A stretch of DNA of 64,000 nucleotides from Zoroaster sp. YZ-2022 (Eukaryota > Echinodermata > Asteroidea > Forcipulatida > Zoroasteridae). Made by a program: the position numbers and the translations under genes. Where the stretch lies: assembly GCA_029582265.1 (NCBI GenBank), contig CM055816.1, forward strand, positions 30,052,366 to 30,116,365, in the 5' to 3' direction. Positions 21,571-32,595 of the stretch are shown in pieces (positions within the stretch are counted from its first letter, which is position 1; every line of letters begins with the position of its first letter). Under the pieces are notes generated by a model. That model made no database searches and was not told where the DNA came from. It worked only from the letters and a program-made list of their open reading frames with translations.

Positions 21571-22193
21571 CTGTAGGCAGTAAGGAGTGACACGTTAGTG
21601 CATATTACCAATATGTTTGAATTAGCCCAAATACGGACTCCGTCTCTGTATACTGAAACGGAGTCTAATCAGCCAGCAGGTCAATTCACGCACAGAAAAT
21701 GTCTTTTGTGACATTGTTTCAATCTTACCTGTGTGGAGAGGCTGAAACTCGGCACTAAAATTCCATGAACAACTATAAGGACAAGCGCTAAGGTTCGAAT
21801 TTCAAAGAAAATCCAAATGTAATGATGAATTCCTAGAGTTTTGATGGTTGTGCGTCATTTCATAGTCCATTTAGCATACACTCGTGTAGTGACAAAACGG
21901 TGATGTATGTGCGGTACGCGTAAAATATTCCATGCAGCAGGTTTTATGTGTGCTCATCACGCTCGTATGTATGTACCCATACCCACACTGGCGTATTTTT
22001 TGTCGTAACACTGAAATGATGAACAGCCATGAAAACTAAAGTAATTCTTTAATATTAAATCTTGCCGGGATTATTTCATTAAAAACACTTAGTAAAAATT
22101 ATATTTTGAAATTAAAACCTCGATGAGATGCATTGTATTTGGTCACAGGATTCTACTGCCGAGTTTCAGCAGCTTCACACAGGTAAAAATTAA

Positions 22194-22495
22194 CCCTCCT
22201 ACTACTATAATTAGGATAAAACATTTTGATATATTTGCCAAGGTATATCTAGTGCACTTAAAAGTCAGACACTGTCAAATCTTACATGTAGTAAGTACAT
22301 TTACTGGTCAAAATAAGTCGACAATTTTTGACTGGTACAAGCATTGTCTGGTATTGTTCAGGGTAGTCAAAATGACAGTAAAAAAAACAGTAAAAAAATA
22401 CCCCTGTGTGCACATTTGGAGGTCAACAGTTAAAACAGGCAGTTGACTGGTTTTGACCTCTGTAGCAACTAGGAGCGTAGAGTAGAGTAGGAGGG
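22194..22495. mobile_element. TTAA-flanked MITE with CCCTCCTACTA ends
   Basis: TTAA is at 22190-22193 and 22496-22499. The ends ccctcctactact and gagtaggaggg are inverted. It lies in the intron between V half exons of set B. Confidence 0.85.
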
Positions 22496-23351
22496 TTAAG
22501 CAATTTATACATTTACACAAAATATTTTTTCTGTATGAGCAAATTTTTGGTTAAATCCTGGATGTCACCTTAGTATTCTGACAATATTCACTATTTTAAA
22601 ACATTAACAAAATAAAGCTGTTTCTTGTAACATACAGTTTTATAAAAATTATACCGTGCATCAAATATTCCATTGTAGTAATACAATTGGAATCACTTAT
22701 GCAGTGGCTGCATGAAAACAATGTATATCTACTAGAAATTGATTGTAACAATGAACGAATATCGTGGGAATAAATGCTTGATATCGACCAGACATATTAC
22801 ACTGTCCCGATCACTGGTCTCTCAGTTTTCATGGCATTTGCTCATCCATTCTAGAGAAATGGAATGAACATATAATGTACCTTTGTACAATTCAGTGTTC
22901 TGTCTTCCCTTTTCTCTACTGATATATGGCATCATGTGTGGACAATTTGTCCATTAAAACTGAAAAAAATTTACTTGATACGTTTTTTCAGTTCCATGAC
23001 TCAAGTTAATTAAAATAAGAAAAGTAAATCAAATAATGTTGATTGTGGAAATAAATCTTTGGTTTAGTAAAATTGAAGAGACACTACCCCAGATGTTAAT
23101 ATTTTTTCACTCAACTTTGAACCTTGACATGTTAAGGTTTTTCTTTTTTCTTTAGATTTTTTTAAGTGACTCAGACTCGGACTCGACACTGGGGACTCAG
23201 ACTCAAGGTTCGAGGATGCGAATACAAGTCTGGTAAATATATATGTACATGTATATAAATCATGAAAACTAATTGGCTGATCTAAGGAGCTTAGGTTTTC
23301 TGTGTCCCCCCCCCCCCCCCCCCCCACCCCAATACCTTTTGGGTGGCTTAC

Positions 23352-23471
23352 CTTGTGGCCGAATTGGCCCAAGATACCAGGCGATGGATTCGATGGACAC
23401 GATTGGAACAGCTTGTACCACTGGGCATGAGATATCACCTCTACTTCCAATAAAAATGTACTGTGTGCCTC
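23352..23471 (-). CDS. Receptor exon: first half of the second V-type Ig domain (set B)
   Basis: An acceptor (cattacag) precedes 23471 and a donor (caag/gtaag) follows 23352. It is 120 bp, phase 1 to phase 1. It encodes GGTQYIFIGSRGDISCP (first cysteine) and IESIAWYLGPIRPQ (core tryptophan). It lacks the hydrophobic leader of exons 5046-5216 and 29785-29941, as expected for an internal domain. Together with 21355-21570 it makes a V domain after the C2 domain. Confidence 0.8.
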
Positions 23472-23617
23472 CTGTAATGGGGAGAGTTTGATATAGGACA
23501 GATACCCATAGTTATACCCATCACATCACAGATACCCATCACTTATAATTATAGCAATATGAATATAAGTCATAAATGCCCAAGACAGTTTAGACAATCT
23601 GATTGGACAAAACGTAA

Positions 23618-24256
23618 GGCCAAAAAAACAAAATTGTTGAGTTGCCCTCCAGTGAAAATATTTGAAGGGGTCGGTCGGTCGGGATTGTTTTTTTTTTTTT
23701 CTCCTTGACTGTCATTTTAAGACTGAAATGCATTGGAACTGAAACCACATACCATGTTTTTCATTTGTATACCTATCAGCAAGGAATTTTGCTTCAGAAT
23801 AAAAGTATCCCAAGCATTTTTGTTGTACTTTTCGCAACATGTGAGTGGCCATTCGATTTGAAAACGTGTAGATTGAGTCGCAATCATTGACATACAAAAC
23901 AGTCTTGTGAAGCCAGTGGAAAACATGTGAGGGGCCATTCGAATGGAAAACGTGTAGATTTGAGTCGCAATTGTTGGCACACAGTGTGTGCGAAGGCAGT
24001 GCACCATGTGAGGGCCGGGGCCATTCGATTTGAAAACATGTAGATTGAGTCTTGGGTACCGGTAAATTTACCGGTAAAAAAAGTGGAAAATTTCACAAAT
24101 CAAACGTATTATGTTTTATACAAAGAAAATTGGTAAGTTTCATATAGGCCTATGAATGACGGGAAAAAAAAAAAAAAAAAAAAAAAACCCGACCCGAGAT
24201 TTCAGCACTTTTGGGTCGGTCGGTGGAGGGCAACTCAACATCTTTTTTTTTTTGCC
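23618..24256. mobile_element. PIF/Harbinger-type element, TAA target duplication
   Basis: The ends ggccaaaaaaacaaaattgt and its mirror near 24240-24256 (ending tttgcc), plus inner mirror gttgagttgccctcc, are flanked by taa (23615-23617, 24257-24259). The related locus at 48040-48060 has one taa and no element. The interior has a poly-A run and three imperfect repeats of ggccattcgatttgaaaa; no transposase is seen. Confidence 0.75.
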
Positions 24257-24269
24257 TAATCAAGTGGGG

Positions 24270-24690
24270 GTGGATGTTAATTAACGGATGGTTTTAATGG
24301 TTTATCAAAATCAGAACAGCGCGTGTGTGTCAGCTGTTCGCCAGCTATGTTGTATCAATCACAGTGACGAAGATTGGCATCACGTACCTGACTCATGTAC
24401 TTTGGAAGTGTTCCGTGTGTACCCAAAAATGTGAATTTGCCCATTTCTATTTGGCTTTATTCAACAAATTTTTTTGTTTACATTTTGAAAATGAAATCGA
24501 TACTGGTATTTATGAATGGGAATAACAGTTTGTCATGCGGTCTTCACCGCAGGTTAACAACTGATTTTGGGCATGGTTACAGGGGCGATAAGGACCGAGC
24601 CAAAGGCAAGGTCCTTATCGCCCGTAATCACGCCCAAAACCAGTCGTTAACCTGCGGTGAAGACCGCATGACAAACTGTTATTATTCCCT
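24270..24690. mobile_element. Hairpin-ended repeat (related to 48000-48450)
   Basis: Arms of about 75 bp (gtttgtcatgcggtcttcac ... gtgaagaccgcatgacaaac, 24518-24690) fold on each other. The upstream part (attaacggatgg..tcaaaatc) is shared with 48070-48110. The Harbinger-type element to the left split this repeat. Confidence 0.65.
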
Positions 24691-24854
24691 TAGTACAAAT
24701 TGCATACCAGATGATCGTGATCATGTGATTGTAAAATTATGCTATACTTTTAAATGTTACAACAATTATACTGTATACTAGAATGAATGCTTGATTTGTT
24801 TATTGTAATTTCAGCAGGATTAAGGCTGTTTCAGGTACCCAGCCTACAACGTAC

Positions 24855-25064
24855 CGGTAGTTGATTTATTGTTTGGCAGAACCGGTGTTTCTGGTGTACT
24901 AGATACGGCACTCTGTTTTCTATACACTGACACAAACGTGGCCTTTGTCTTGTTCCTGGTAGCATCACCAAAGCTGGTACAGATGAAATAACGAATGGCA
25001 TCAGGGCAAAGCTTGACCTCCGCAGAGACGGTCGTTGTGAATGTGTTGTTATGTCTCAATATTT
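24855..25064 (-). CDS. Receptor exon: second part of the C2-like Ig domain plus stalk (set B)
   Basis: An acceptor (acccatag) precedes 25064 and a donor (accg/gtac) follows 24855. It is 210 bp, phase 1 to phase 1. It encodes LRHNNTFTTTVSAEVKL, then RYFICTSFGDATRN with the second domain cysteine, and a Ser/Thr/Pro stalk (SSTPETPVLPNNKSTT). It aligns throughout with 62414-62632. The frame is intact. Confidence 0.8.
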
Positions 25065-25279
25065 CTATGGGTGAAAATAAATTTAAAAAATTAAAAATAA
25101 TTTAAAAATTATTGTTAATACTTTTTATTAAATTAAAACTATTCAATTAGGAATCAGAAGCAAAATGTTTGTCCCAAAAATGGGACAGAGCTATTCAACT
25201 TTTTTGGTGACAGAAAATGTCCTGTTCATCAAACCAAAAATTGTCCCCTCATGACATATTGTTCAACTGACTGACATGC

Positions 25280-25475
25280 AAGGTCTCAAAAAGAAGCAGT
25301 GCAGTCTGGGAGACTTATCCAGCATGTGAAGAACTGAATCTCATGCGCACACCAGTGTTTATCGCGTTTGCCCATTGTTCGCCTCACAAATGGTTCATTT
25401 GTTTCTAATTTAAATTGCGTCTAGTTCTAGGATCTCACTTCGCGCCTCAAGCACCTAATCCCATGATGCCTTGCA
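25280..25475. repeat. Dispersed repeat, partner of 20690-20880
   Basis: It includes aaaagaagcagtgcagtctg, tctagttctaggatctcact and cccatgatgcc, the inverted counterpart of the spacer in the minisatellite pair. Confidence 0.6.
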
Positions 25476-25489
25476 GCAGGCTGGGCAGG

Positions 25490-25772
25490 GTTGCAAAATA
25501 ATTATGAGGACTTATATAGCACACGTATCCACCAGCTCCCTGGGTAGTATACAGCTCAATTACTGCCATTTTGGCGCATATAGGGCTAATCAAACACAAC
25601 AACCAACTCTGCCCTCACAGGTACCCGTGGAGCGAAGCAATTATGATAAAGTGTCTTGCGCAAGGACACAAGCACCACAGTCGCGGTCAGGATTCAAACC
25701 CACATTCTGACGACTCAGCCATCAGAACACAAATCCGATGCACTAAACCGCTCGACCATATGGCACTCCATG
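25490..25772 (-). mobile_element. tRNA-derived SINE
   Basis: Minus-strand box A (tggtcgagcggtttagtgc) and box B (gggtttgaatcctg) lie at the high-coordinate end, followed by the module with aagacactttatcataattg and gggtacctgtgagg. Its tail extends to about 25490. Confidence 0.8.
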
Positions 25773-26003
25773 TTCGTTAAAGCGCGCGCATTTGGAGTAC
25801 AATACAACTTCATGTAGGTTGTACTAGACTTTTGATGTGTGACGTTTGTTCATGTACGTTTGGACAATAAACTGGTGCTGTGAAATGCCCCAACTCAGAG
25901 CCTTAGTGCACCGCTTGAGTCCCTGCCGCCTAAGATTTGCACAAAAATGGATCTTCGACAGACCCAGCACACTGACTGACATGTAAACGGTTATTCTTGT
26001 CAC

Positions 26004-26212
26004 GATAAACAGGGCATGGAATCAGGGTTCTTATTTTAGATTAACTCAGTGAGTGAAAATAATACCCCACATGATAAGGTCATATTACCGATGCTGCTGC
26101 ATACAAAATGAGCCAGTAATTTTCAGTCACTGTGTGTTCATCTTAAACTAGGACACCGATTCCATGCCCTGTTGAAAGTCAGCTCTGATCGTGACGATAC
26201 TGTCTCTTTAAC
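26004..26212. mobile_element. MITE, AAAGGGACAATATC family
   Basis: It contains acagggcatggaatc and the mirrored gattccatgccctgt, with right end gacgatactgtctctttaa. The left terminus is eroded. Confidence 0.75.
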
Positions 26213-26267
26213 TGAATTAAATTTATGTCAATTCTATCCACTCAATCAATTAAAGTGCCATAAGTAC

Positions 26268-26516
26268 CTGACTCATTCAAGTTGCTGGGGGAGAGGATTA
26301 TTTGCTTGGTGACATTCGTATTTGTATTTGTCAAGGTAACCAGTTCGAAGCCATCACTCTCCAGTAAACTCTTTATACCCAAGGTAACTTGTGGGTAAGC
26401 ATTATTAATTCTACAGGATAAGTTCACTGTCGATTGTTCAGCTGGAATCACCACTGATAATCCTGGCACCTGTTTACAATGTGGTAAGACCTCTGGGAAT
26501 TCATCACGGGGTGGAA
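26268..26516 (-). CDS. Receptor exon: first part of the C2-like Ig domain (set B)
   Basis: An acceptor (ttttttgcag) precedes 26516 and a donor (gtcag/gtac) follows 26268. It is 249 bp, phase 1 to phase 1. It encodes VPPRDEFPEVLPHCKQ, STVNLSCRINNAYPQV with the first domain cysteine, FELVTLTNT and SNLNESG. Where most Ig domains have a core tryptophan, this shows leucine or isoleucine (VTLGIKSL). Several N-x-S/T glycosylation sites are visible. It aligns with 62879-63136. Confidence 0.8.
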
Positions 26517-26692
26517 CTGCAAAAAAAATAAGGAAAAAAAGTGAGGATGAAATCAGAACATTGAAGTTCATATAGCTGATGTAACTTCCCAAAATAACGA
26601 TAACTAAAAAAAAAACAGTTTTTAATGCATTTACTTAGTAATTTCTTAAACAGTGAAAAACATGCATGTACATACACTGTTACTGTATAAAT

Positions 26693-27040
26693 TAGTCCTG
26701 AGATGGTTAACCGACCGAAACTGCACTTTACAAATTTGCTAACCGGCTAACCAAAACCAATACTTAAAAAAAAAATGAACACAACGACGTTGGAAGAATT
26801 TCCTGCCCATTTTGTTGTTCTAGACTTTATTTTTTGCTGCATTGGTTATTAAACAATCATTGCGGGTATTTTAAATATTGATGCTTTTTGATTAAAAATA
26901 TACACTGTATACACATTGTTCCATTTGCCGTCTATATCTAGTTTGTGTGGTCGTCAGGTGCTGACTTTCAGTTAACCGGTTAACTGACTGAACGTTTCGG
27001 TTAAATGGTTAGCGGACTAACCGGTAACTCCCAGCACTAG
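26693..27040. mobile_element. Inverted-repeat element with TAGTGCTGGG-like ends (hAT-type MITE)
   Basis: The left end tagtcctgagatggttaacc and the mirror of the right end (ctagtgctgggagttaccgg) match imperfectly. The interior repeats ggttaaccgg-like words. A clear 8-bp target duplication was not found. Confidence 0.45.
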
Positions 27041-27115
27041 TAAATTTTGCACATTTAGTAAATACTAGATAGTAAATACTATCTTACACACGAAAGATAT
27101 AGATGCTTGATTGTA

Positions 27116-27362
27116 CACTCACTGGCCAAAAGTATTGCAACATGCTCAAAATAGCACTTTACTGTAACAGGTGAGATGATCATTTAATCCGATTTCATCG
27201 ATCGTGTATTACATAGCAAGAACAGTAAAAAAGAACATTGACTTCAAAACAAAGGCAATTTCAAAAAGTCTTCAGTAGTGTTAATAAAATAAAATAAATT
27301 ATTGTAACACAGTTCTCCAAACTGAACTTTGGGGATGTTGCAATAGTTATGGCCAGTGAGTG
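27116..27362. mobile_element. Tc1/mariner-type MITE with CACTCACTGGCC ends
   Basis: The left end cactcactggccaaaagtat and right end gttatggccagtgagtg are inverted and flanked by ta on both sides. It is 247 bp and has no coding capacity. Confidence 0.85.
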
Positions 27363-27431
27363 TAGGTTATACAAAAAAAAAAAAACTATCGAGTGTTTTT
27401 CAATAATATCACTCGATAATATCTGAACTGA

Positions 27432-28405
27432 CTAAGCTTGGGTGATAACACAATAACATCGAATATCGCGATACCTTTTTTATTCGATTACAATATCGAG
27501 AACCTTTTTAAAATATCGAGATATCGGAAAATCGCGATTAAAAAAATATATTGCGATTAACACTTTCCTTACCATAGGCGACTTTAGTTGACTGCACTCA
27601 TACCCCCTCTTCCTTACCATAGGCGACTTTAGTCGACCAAGCTTTCACACAAAAAAGCACTCAAGCCTGAGCACAAAGGCCATTTATTATAAAGCTGTAG
27701 TTTTGTCCATGTTCACCCTCCATACCCAAGCTTACAATGGTTGGAAAGAGCAAGATCGGATCTTTCCATTGATGGTGAAATAAAATAAGGTTGCTATTAT
27801 GCAATCCCTTCAAATTGTAGTGTAAAGATCCGAAATGCCAAACACCTACGGAGCGCCATGTGTTTGTGTACAGAAAAGTGTTTGAGTTTATACAGATCAC
27901 ACTGAGGAAACAAAGACCGAGAACTTGGACATTTATTGACCGATCTTAATGTTTTTTTGATTTTATGAAAGGGAATTCAATAAGATATTTTTTATTATTT
28001 ATTTTGCTGTAAAACGATATCTTCAAGGTGATAATAGAGTTTGTAAAATTGGCCTTTGAACACAAGCTTTCTATTGCTTGAGTGGTCAAACAATGCGGTC
28101 ACCAGCGGTTGTTTATGTCAAAACAATTCGGTACTGAGAAGGTTAAAGAAAACAAAATCGCCATTGTGAGTCAAGTCAGAAATTCCATGGAAACAAAATT
28201 AGAACAGTCTTTCCAACTTTTGGAAGTGAGAAACAAAAGTGAACTACTTCAGAAGTACATACACGCTATGCAAACGAATTTGTGATTTATTGTGGCGCTT
28301 GTAGGGGTACATACCTGTGGTTATCAGCTCGAAAGCAATTATGCATGAATGAAAAAATAATCGAGATACTATCGAAAATCGCAATATATGTTTGCCCAAG
28401 CTTAG
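27432..28405. mobile_element. Inverted-repeat element with CTAAGCTTGGG ends and TATCGCGAT interior
   Basis: The ends ctaagcttggg and cccaagcttag are perfect mirrors, followed inside by words such as atatcgcgatac and atcgcaatata. A second segment begins near 27560 (cactttccttaccataggcg, present twice), suggesting a nested insertion. A 67-codon frame at 28082-28285 has no recognisable domain. Confidence 0.6.
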
Positions 28406-28638
28406 AAATGATTGCAAGAATCTATATAGGTTATTAAAAAAAAAAAAAATATTGAGTGTTTTTCACTTGGTAACATCCCTGACTGTTCAATTTTCACTCG
28501 GCTTCGTCTCTTGACGATGGAACAGTCCAGATACCTCATGATAAAATATATGCTCCCATGGAACTCACAAAATGTTTATATACTACTGTTATTTATATAG
28601 GTTGGTGAAATTCTTGCATCGGGAGATAAACAAGTGAT

Positions 28639-28834
28639 TTAATTTTGCCCTACACCGACGTGTGTATAGCACTGTATACTCAGTGCTTTCCGAATGTCTG
28701 TGAAAAACTACACTAGTAAGCAGGAGGTCGTGGATTCGAATCCCGCCCGAGTTGCCTGTGTAGTTTTTTCACAGACACTCAGAAGCACTGAGTATACAGT
28801 GCTATACACAGTCGGTGTAGGGCAAAATTAAATC
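28639..28834. repeat. Hairpin containing a tRNA-like segment
   Basis: Arms of about 80 bp (ttttgccctacaccgacg ... gtcggtgtagggcaaaa) fold on each other. The centre holds gtggattcgaatcccgccc, a strong box-B-like string also seen in the SINE at 6240-6345. It looks like two SINE copies in head-to-head arrangement. Confidence 0.65.
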
Positions 28835-28863
28835 AATTACTGTTATTTACATGTAACTCTTAC

Positions 28864-29061
28864 CTATCACCACGACGGGCACCGATGCGTCTTGGAAGGG
28901 GGTATAAAACGGGACGACCTTACAGTAGTAGATCCCAGCTGAGCTATCAACAACTCGGTTGAAACAGAGGTCGAGATTCTCATCAAGACTGATCCCTGGA
29001 GGCACTCCTTGTCCTACATGTAGCTTTACGTTGCCCCCGTACAAACTGATTAACAATCTTC
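28864..29061 (-). CDS. Receptor exon: second half of the first V-type Ig domain (set B)
   Basis: An acceptor (cctttgtag) precedes 29061 and a donor (gatag/gtaag) follows 28864. It is 198 bp, phase 1 to phase 1. It encodes VGQGVPPGISLDENLDL, DSSAGIYYCKV (second Ig cysteine in the V motif) and VPVVVIG. It is a close paralog of 63762-63959. The polypyrimidine/acceptor lies in the end of an adjoining MITE. Confidence 0.85.
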
Positions 29062-29356
29062 CTACAAAGGTCAAAATCAGTCAAAATGTTGACATACTTC
29101 CCAAGGAATATCTTGTGCACTTAAAAGTCAAACACTGTCAAACCTTACATGTAGTAAGTACATTTACAGGTCAAAATGAGTCAACCATTTTTGACTGGTA
29201 AAAACATTGTCTGGTAATGTTCGGGGTGGTCAAAATGACAGTAAAAACCAGTCAAAAATGCCCCCGTGTGCACATTTGGGTCAACAGTCAAAACCGGCAG
29301 TTGACTGGTTTTGACCTGTGTAGCAACTTCACTAAAGTGCAGCAATAGTAGGAGGG
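29062..29356. mobile_element. MITE, CCCTCCTACTA family, one end at a splice acceptor
   Basis: The right end tagtaggaggg is followed by TTAA (29357-29360). The left end is shortened to cctacaaaggtcaaaatcag and abuts the receptor exon. Confidence 0.75.
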
Positions 29357-29784
29357 TTAATGGAAAGTTGCCTGTATAAACAGAAATGATTTGTCCTTGC
29401 AGGTTTATAAACTGATAAATAAGTGACAATTTAGGTGAATTTTTTTCTTTTCAATCTTAAGTCTGACACTAGATGGGGGATGGTGGGGGGGGGGGGGGGG
29501 GGGGGGTTGGTTGGTAGGCATGCATATATTATTTCATTTCAGGCTCAATTCAAACTGCTGGGTTTGGGGGTTTATTTTTATCTAGCTGGGGTAGGCTCTA
29601 TGTGGGATGAGAGATTCATTTTTTTCTCCAAGTCTAATGCTATCACTGATGAGAGGGTTAGGGAAATTCATTTTTATAAGTCTTACAAACCTGATCTGCG
29701 GTAACACTAATCAGAATGCATCGGATTTGATTCAGAAAATTTTGAATACTGTAACCTTCGGCAGACACACTGATGAAGGCTTAC

Positions 29785-29941
29785 CTTGAATTGACCCATA
29801 ATACCAGTACATATATAGCCTCCACGTTGCTTGAATTCAGCACACCAGTTTCTAATGTTGGACAAGGGATTTTAGCACTACGTCCACGCACCAGGTACTG
29901 CTTTGTCCCAAGCGAGCATGGTATGGACAACAGCAGCAGAA
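29785..29941 (-). pseudogene. Receptor exon: leader end plus first half of V-type Ig domain (set B), frameshifted
   Basis: An acceptor (tttttcag) precedes 29941 and a donor (caag/gtaag) follows 29785. It encodes VLLLLSIPCSLG (leader), QYLVRGRSAKIPCP (first cysteine) and NVEAIY. The expected tryptophan segment then falls in another frame: the exon is 157 bp where 156 or 171 would keep phase, consistent with a small insertion near 29812. Either this copy is dead or the read contains an error. Its position suits the first domain of set B. Confidence 0.65.
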
Positions 29942-29985
29942 CTGAAAAATTTAAATAAATACAAAAATAAATAGTTATTGCATCA

Positions 29986-30358
29986 GGCCAAAAAAACAAA
30001 ACAAAACAAAGGGTTTCTAGTTTCTGGTCGCCTCAGGCCCACGCATCGGTCAGCATTTTAAATTTTCTTTCTTTTTTTTGGCTATGAAACGATGTCCAAT
30101 TACGGCCGAAATTGCTAGATTGATTAAAATTCTGCTGTACTGTTTCACATAGGGGGTATGAACATTTGTCCGATTTGTGAGGCCTCTCTTAGCCACCGTA
30201 CTTTGTATATATGGGAAAATTGGTCCAAATGTATACATGAACCACATTGTTGTCAAAAAAAAAATCAAAAGATGAACCCCCCCCCCCGAAAAAAAAAAGC
30301 GTTAGTGCACCGATTTTTAAGCAGACTGATGACCAGAAACCAGAGACTTTTTTTGGCC
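29986..30358. mobile_element. PIF/Harbinger-type MITE (GGCCAAAAAAA ends)
   Basis: The left ggccaaaaaaacaaaac and right gactttttttggcc ends are inverted, each near tttctggtc. The right flank is tta and the left tca. The interior shares the gtttc(g)at..cgatgtccaatt text with 32172-32595. Confidence 0.7.
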
Positions 30359-30359
30359 T

Positions 30360-31250
30360 TAACTGGATGCATGAGAAAGTTTGCACACAAATTTGTTTGT
30401 TGAGGGAGCAACTGTTAAGAAAAGGCTTAATGTGATAACGCCAGATATTGGCCAGAAACTCGGCTGTGATTGAATGATTTTGTACACATGCATACTTCAT
30501 GATAAGGCTGTGTGTTTCGGGTTATATCAGGAACCAGATACCCAAAATTGGAAATCTTCGGATACTCGGGTACTCGGAAACAATTTTGTAAAAACATGTA
30601 AATACTCCTGATTGTACATGAATACAAATGCATCTCTTGTTTTATTAGAGTCACAATAAATGTAGACTTTAGGTAATACTTTCCCGTTTGTACATGTACA
30701 ATGTATATTGAAAATGACTCATAGCATTCCCAATTCCCCCCACACACAAAAATAATCCATGTGTCCCACACTCACTACAGAACTGCCAACCCCAGCAGAA
30801 AAAAAATCATATTCACAATCCCAAAAAATACTATTTTTAACACAAAAATCATATTGTTAATAAACAAACAAATCACAAGCATAGATTAGGTGGCCATCAC
30901 CTATTGTCTGTTGAAATGAGCAGCTGCCTTCTTGCACTTGAGGAGCACTTTGTCACTGAACTTTACTTCATGACATAATTTGCCCTTAGATTGGCTCAGT
31001 ACTTTTTGGGTGAGGAAATCTGACAATGTTTCTGTCTTGATGCCTAAGGTTTGTGCACGCGGACGGAAAGAAGTAGTAACCAGGCAATATAAATTTTTAG
31101 TTGGTATTTTTTTAAGAAATCATATTTTTTTTTACATGTACAGTATATCGTAGCGTCGTATTTTAATTGTTTTATCGTACGAAATATGACAAAATCGTAC
31201 TGGTTGGCAGCTCTGTCACTATTTTTATTTTTTAATTTTTTTTTTAACGC
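30360..31250. other. No recognised gene
   Basis: Long frames at 30427-30771 and 31044-31280 (minus) show no domains or splice logic. AT-rich runs dominate. Confidence 0.35.
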
Positions 31251-31254
31251 AAAT

Positions 31255-31520
31255 TCGCACCACACAAGGCCAATGGCCACTCCAAGGTGGGGGCTACTAA
31301 GTCATTGAGTTGTTACAACAACTCCACACTGAAGAAACCAGCCCCTCGCACCGAAACAAGACAAGTTAATAACCAGCCTCTTCACGGTGCGAATAGGACT
31401 GGGAGGGGTAACTAGTCCAGAACAAGGCAGTTGATTAACTGCCTCTGCCCCTATAAGCAATTATGGTAAAGTGTCTTGCTCAAGGACACAAGTGTCACGG
31501 CCGGGATTCGAACCCGCTAT
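31255..31520 (-). mobile_element. tRNA-derived SINE (diverged)
   Basis: Contains the module agcaattatggtaaagtgtc and, in reverse, box-B-like gggattcgaacccg. The box A end is merged with the hairpin at 31579-31826. Confidence 0.6.
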
Positions 31521-31578
31521 AATCCAATAGCTGCGAAGAATAGGCACAAATACCAACAGGGATACTGGCACAACAGTA

Positions 31579-31826
31579 TAGTCTTGGTCCAAGACCGTTA
31601 TTATGCGGATCCTAGTTACACGATCCAGCGCCAGTCGTAAATCACCCACCGTAGCTGGCGCTATACAATTTTGACGATCAGAGCATCAGAGCCACTGAAT
31701 AACGTTATAGCAGGTCTGATCGTCGAAAATTGTATAGCGCCAGCTACGGTGGGTGATTTACCACTGGCGTGGGATCGTGTAACTAGGATCCGCATACATG
31801 TAATAACGGTCTTGAACCAAGACTAG
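31579..31826. repeat. Long hairpin (arms about 105 bp)
   Basis: The left arm (gtcttggtccaagaccgtta ... gtagctggcgctatacaatt) is mirrored by the right arm (aattgtatagcgccagctac ... taacggtcttgaaccaagac) with few mismatches and a loop of about 35 bp. No coding content. Confidence 0.85.
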
Positions 31827-32171
31827 CACAACAGCTGTGATGACTCAAAACAAACTGGATCATCAAACAAAAGCCAGCAAGTCTGTGAAGTGTGAAAGGG
31901 TGTCGGCAAATGTTACTTCTAAAGCCTTTATCCCAGTTTTCTTCATTTGTTAACAAAAAATCACAGACTTCCATTTGTGTGGCTTAAAATGTTCAGTCGG
32001 AATTTTAGAAAGTCTATTAGGGGTAATTGGAACTGAAAAATGGAACCAGGATACCTGGCATAGCCTTACTTCATGACTGGATATCTAATGATTTATTCCA
32101 TACACTAATTAGGCCCTCCTGATCTCTGGGGTCCCTACAATATTTACTGAATTGCGTATTATACTACATTA

Positions 32172-32595
32172 GGCCCAAAAAAAAGTCTCCAGTTTCTGGT
32201 CATCGGTCGGCTTCAAAATCAGTGCGGTGACGTCCTTTTTTTTGTGGTAATATTTTGTTTTTGCCAACAGGGAAATATGTGATACATGTATTTCCCAAAA
32301 GTATGGTGGCTAAGAGAGGCCACACAAATCAGGCAAACCTTCATACCCCTATGTGAAAAGGTCGTTTAAAACACAGCACAGCACAATTCCAATCAATCCA
32401 GCAGTTTTAAACGACCTTTTCACATAGGGGCATGAAGTCGTTTAAAACACAGCACAGCACAGCACAATTCCAATCAATCCAGCAGTTTTGGCTGCAATTG
32501 GACATCGTTTAAAAAAAAAGAAAATTAAAAATGTTGACGCCCGGGTCTGAGGCGACGTGCACAGAGACGAGAAACTGGAGACCCTTTTTTTGGTC
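32172..32595. mobile_element. PIF/Harbinger-type MITE, TTA target duplication
   Basis: The left end ggcccaaaaaaaagtctcca and right end tggagacccttttttttggtc are inverted, with tta at 32169-32171 and 32596-32598. The interior has an inverted duplicate of cctatgtgaaaaggtcgttt (32340-32440). It shares its right half with 10925-11158. Confidence 0.75.
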
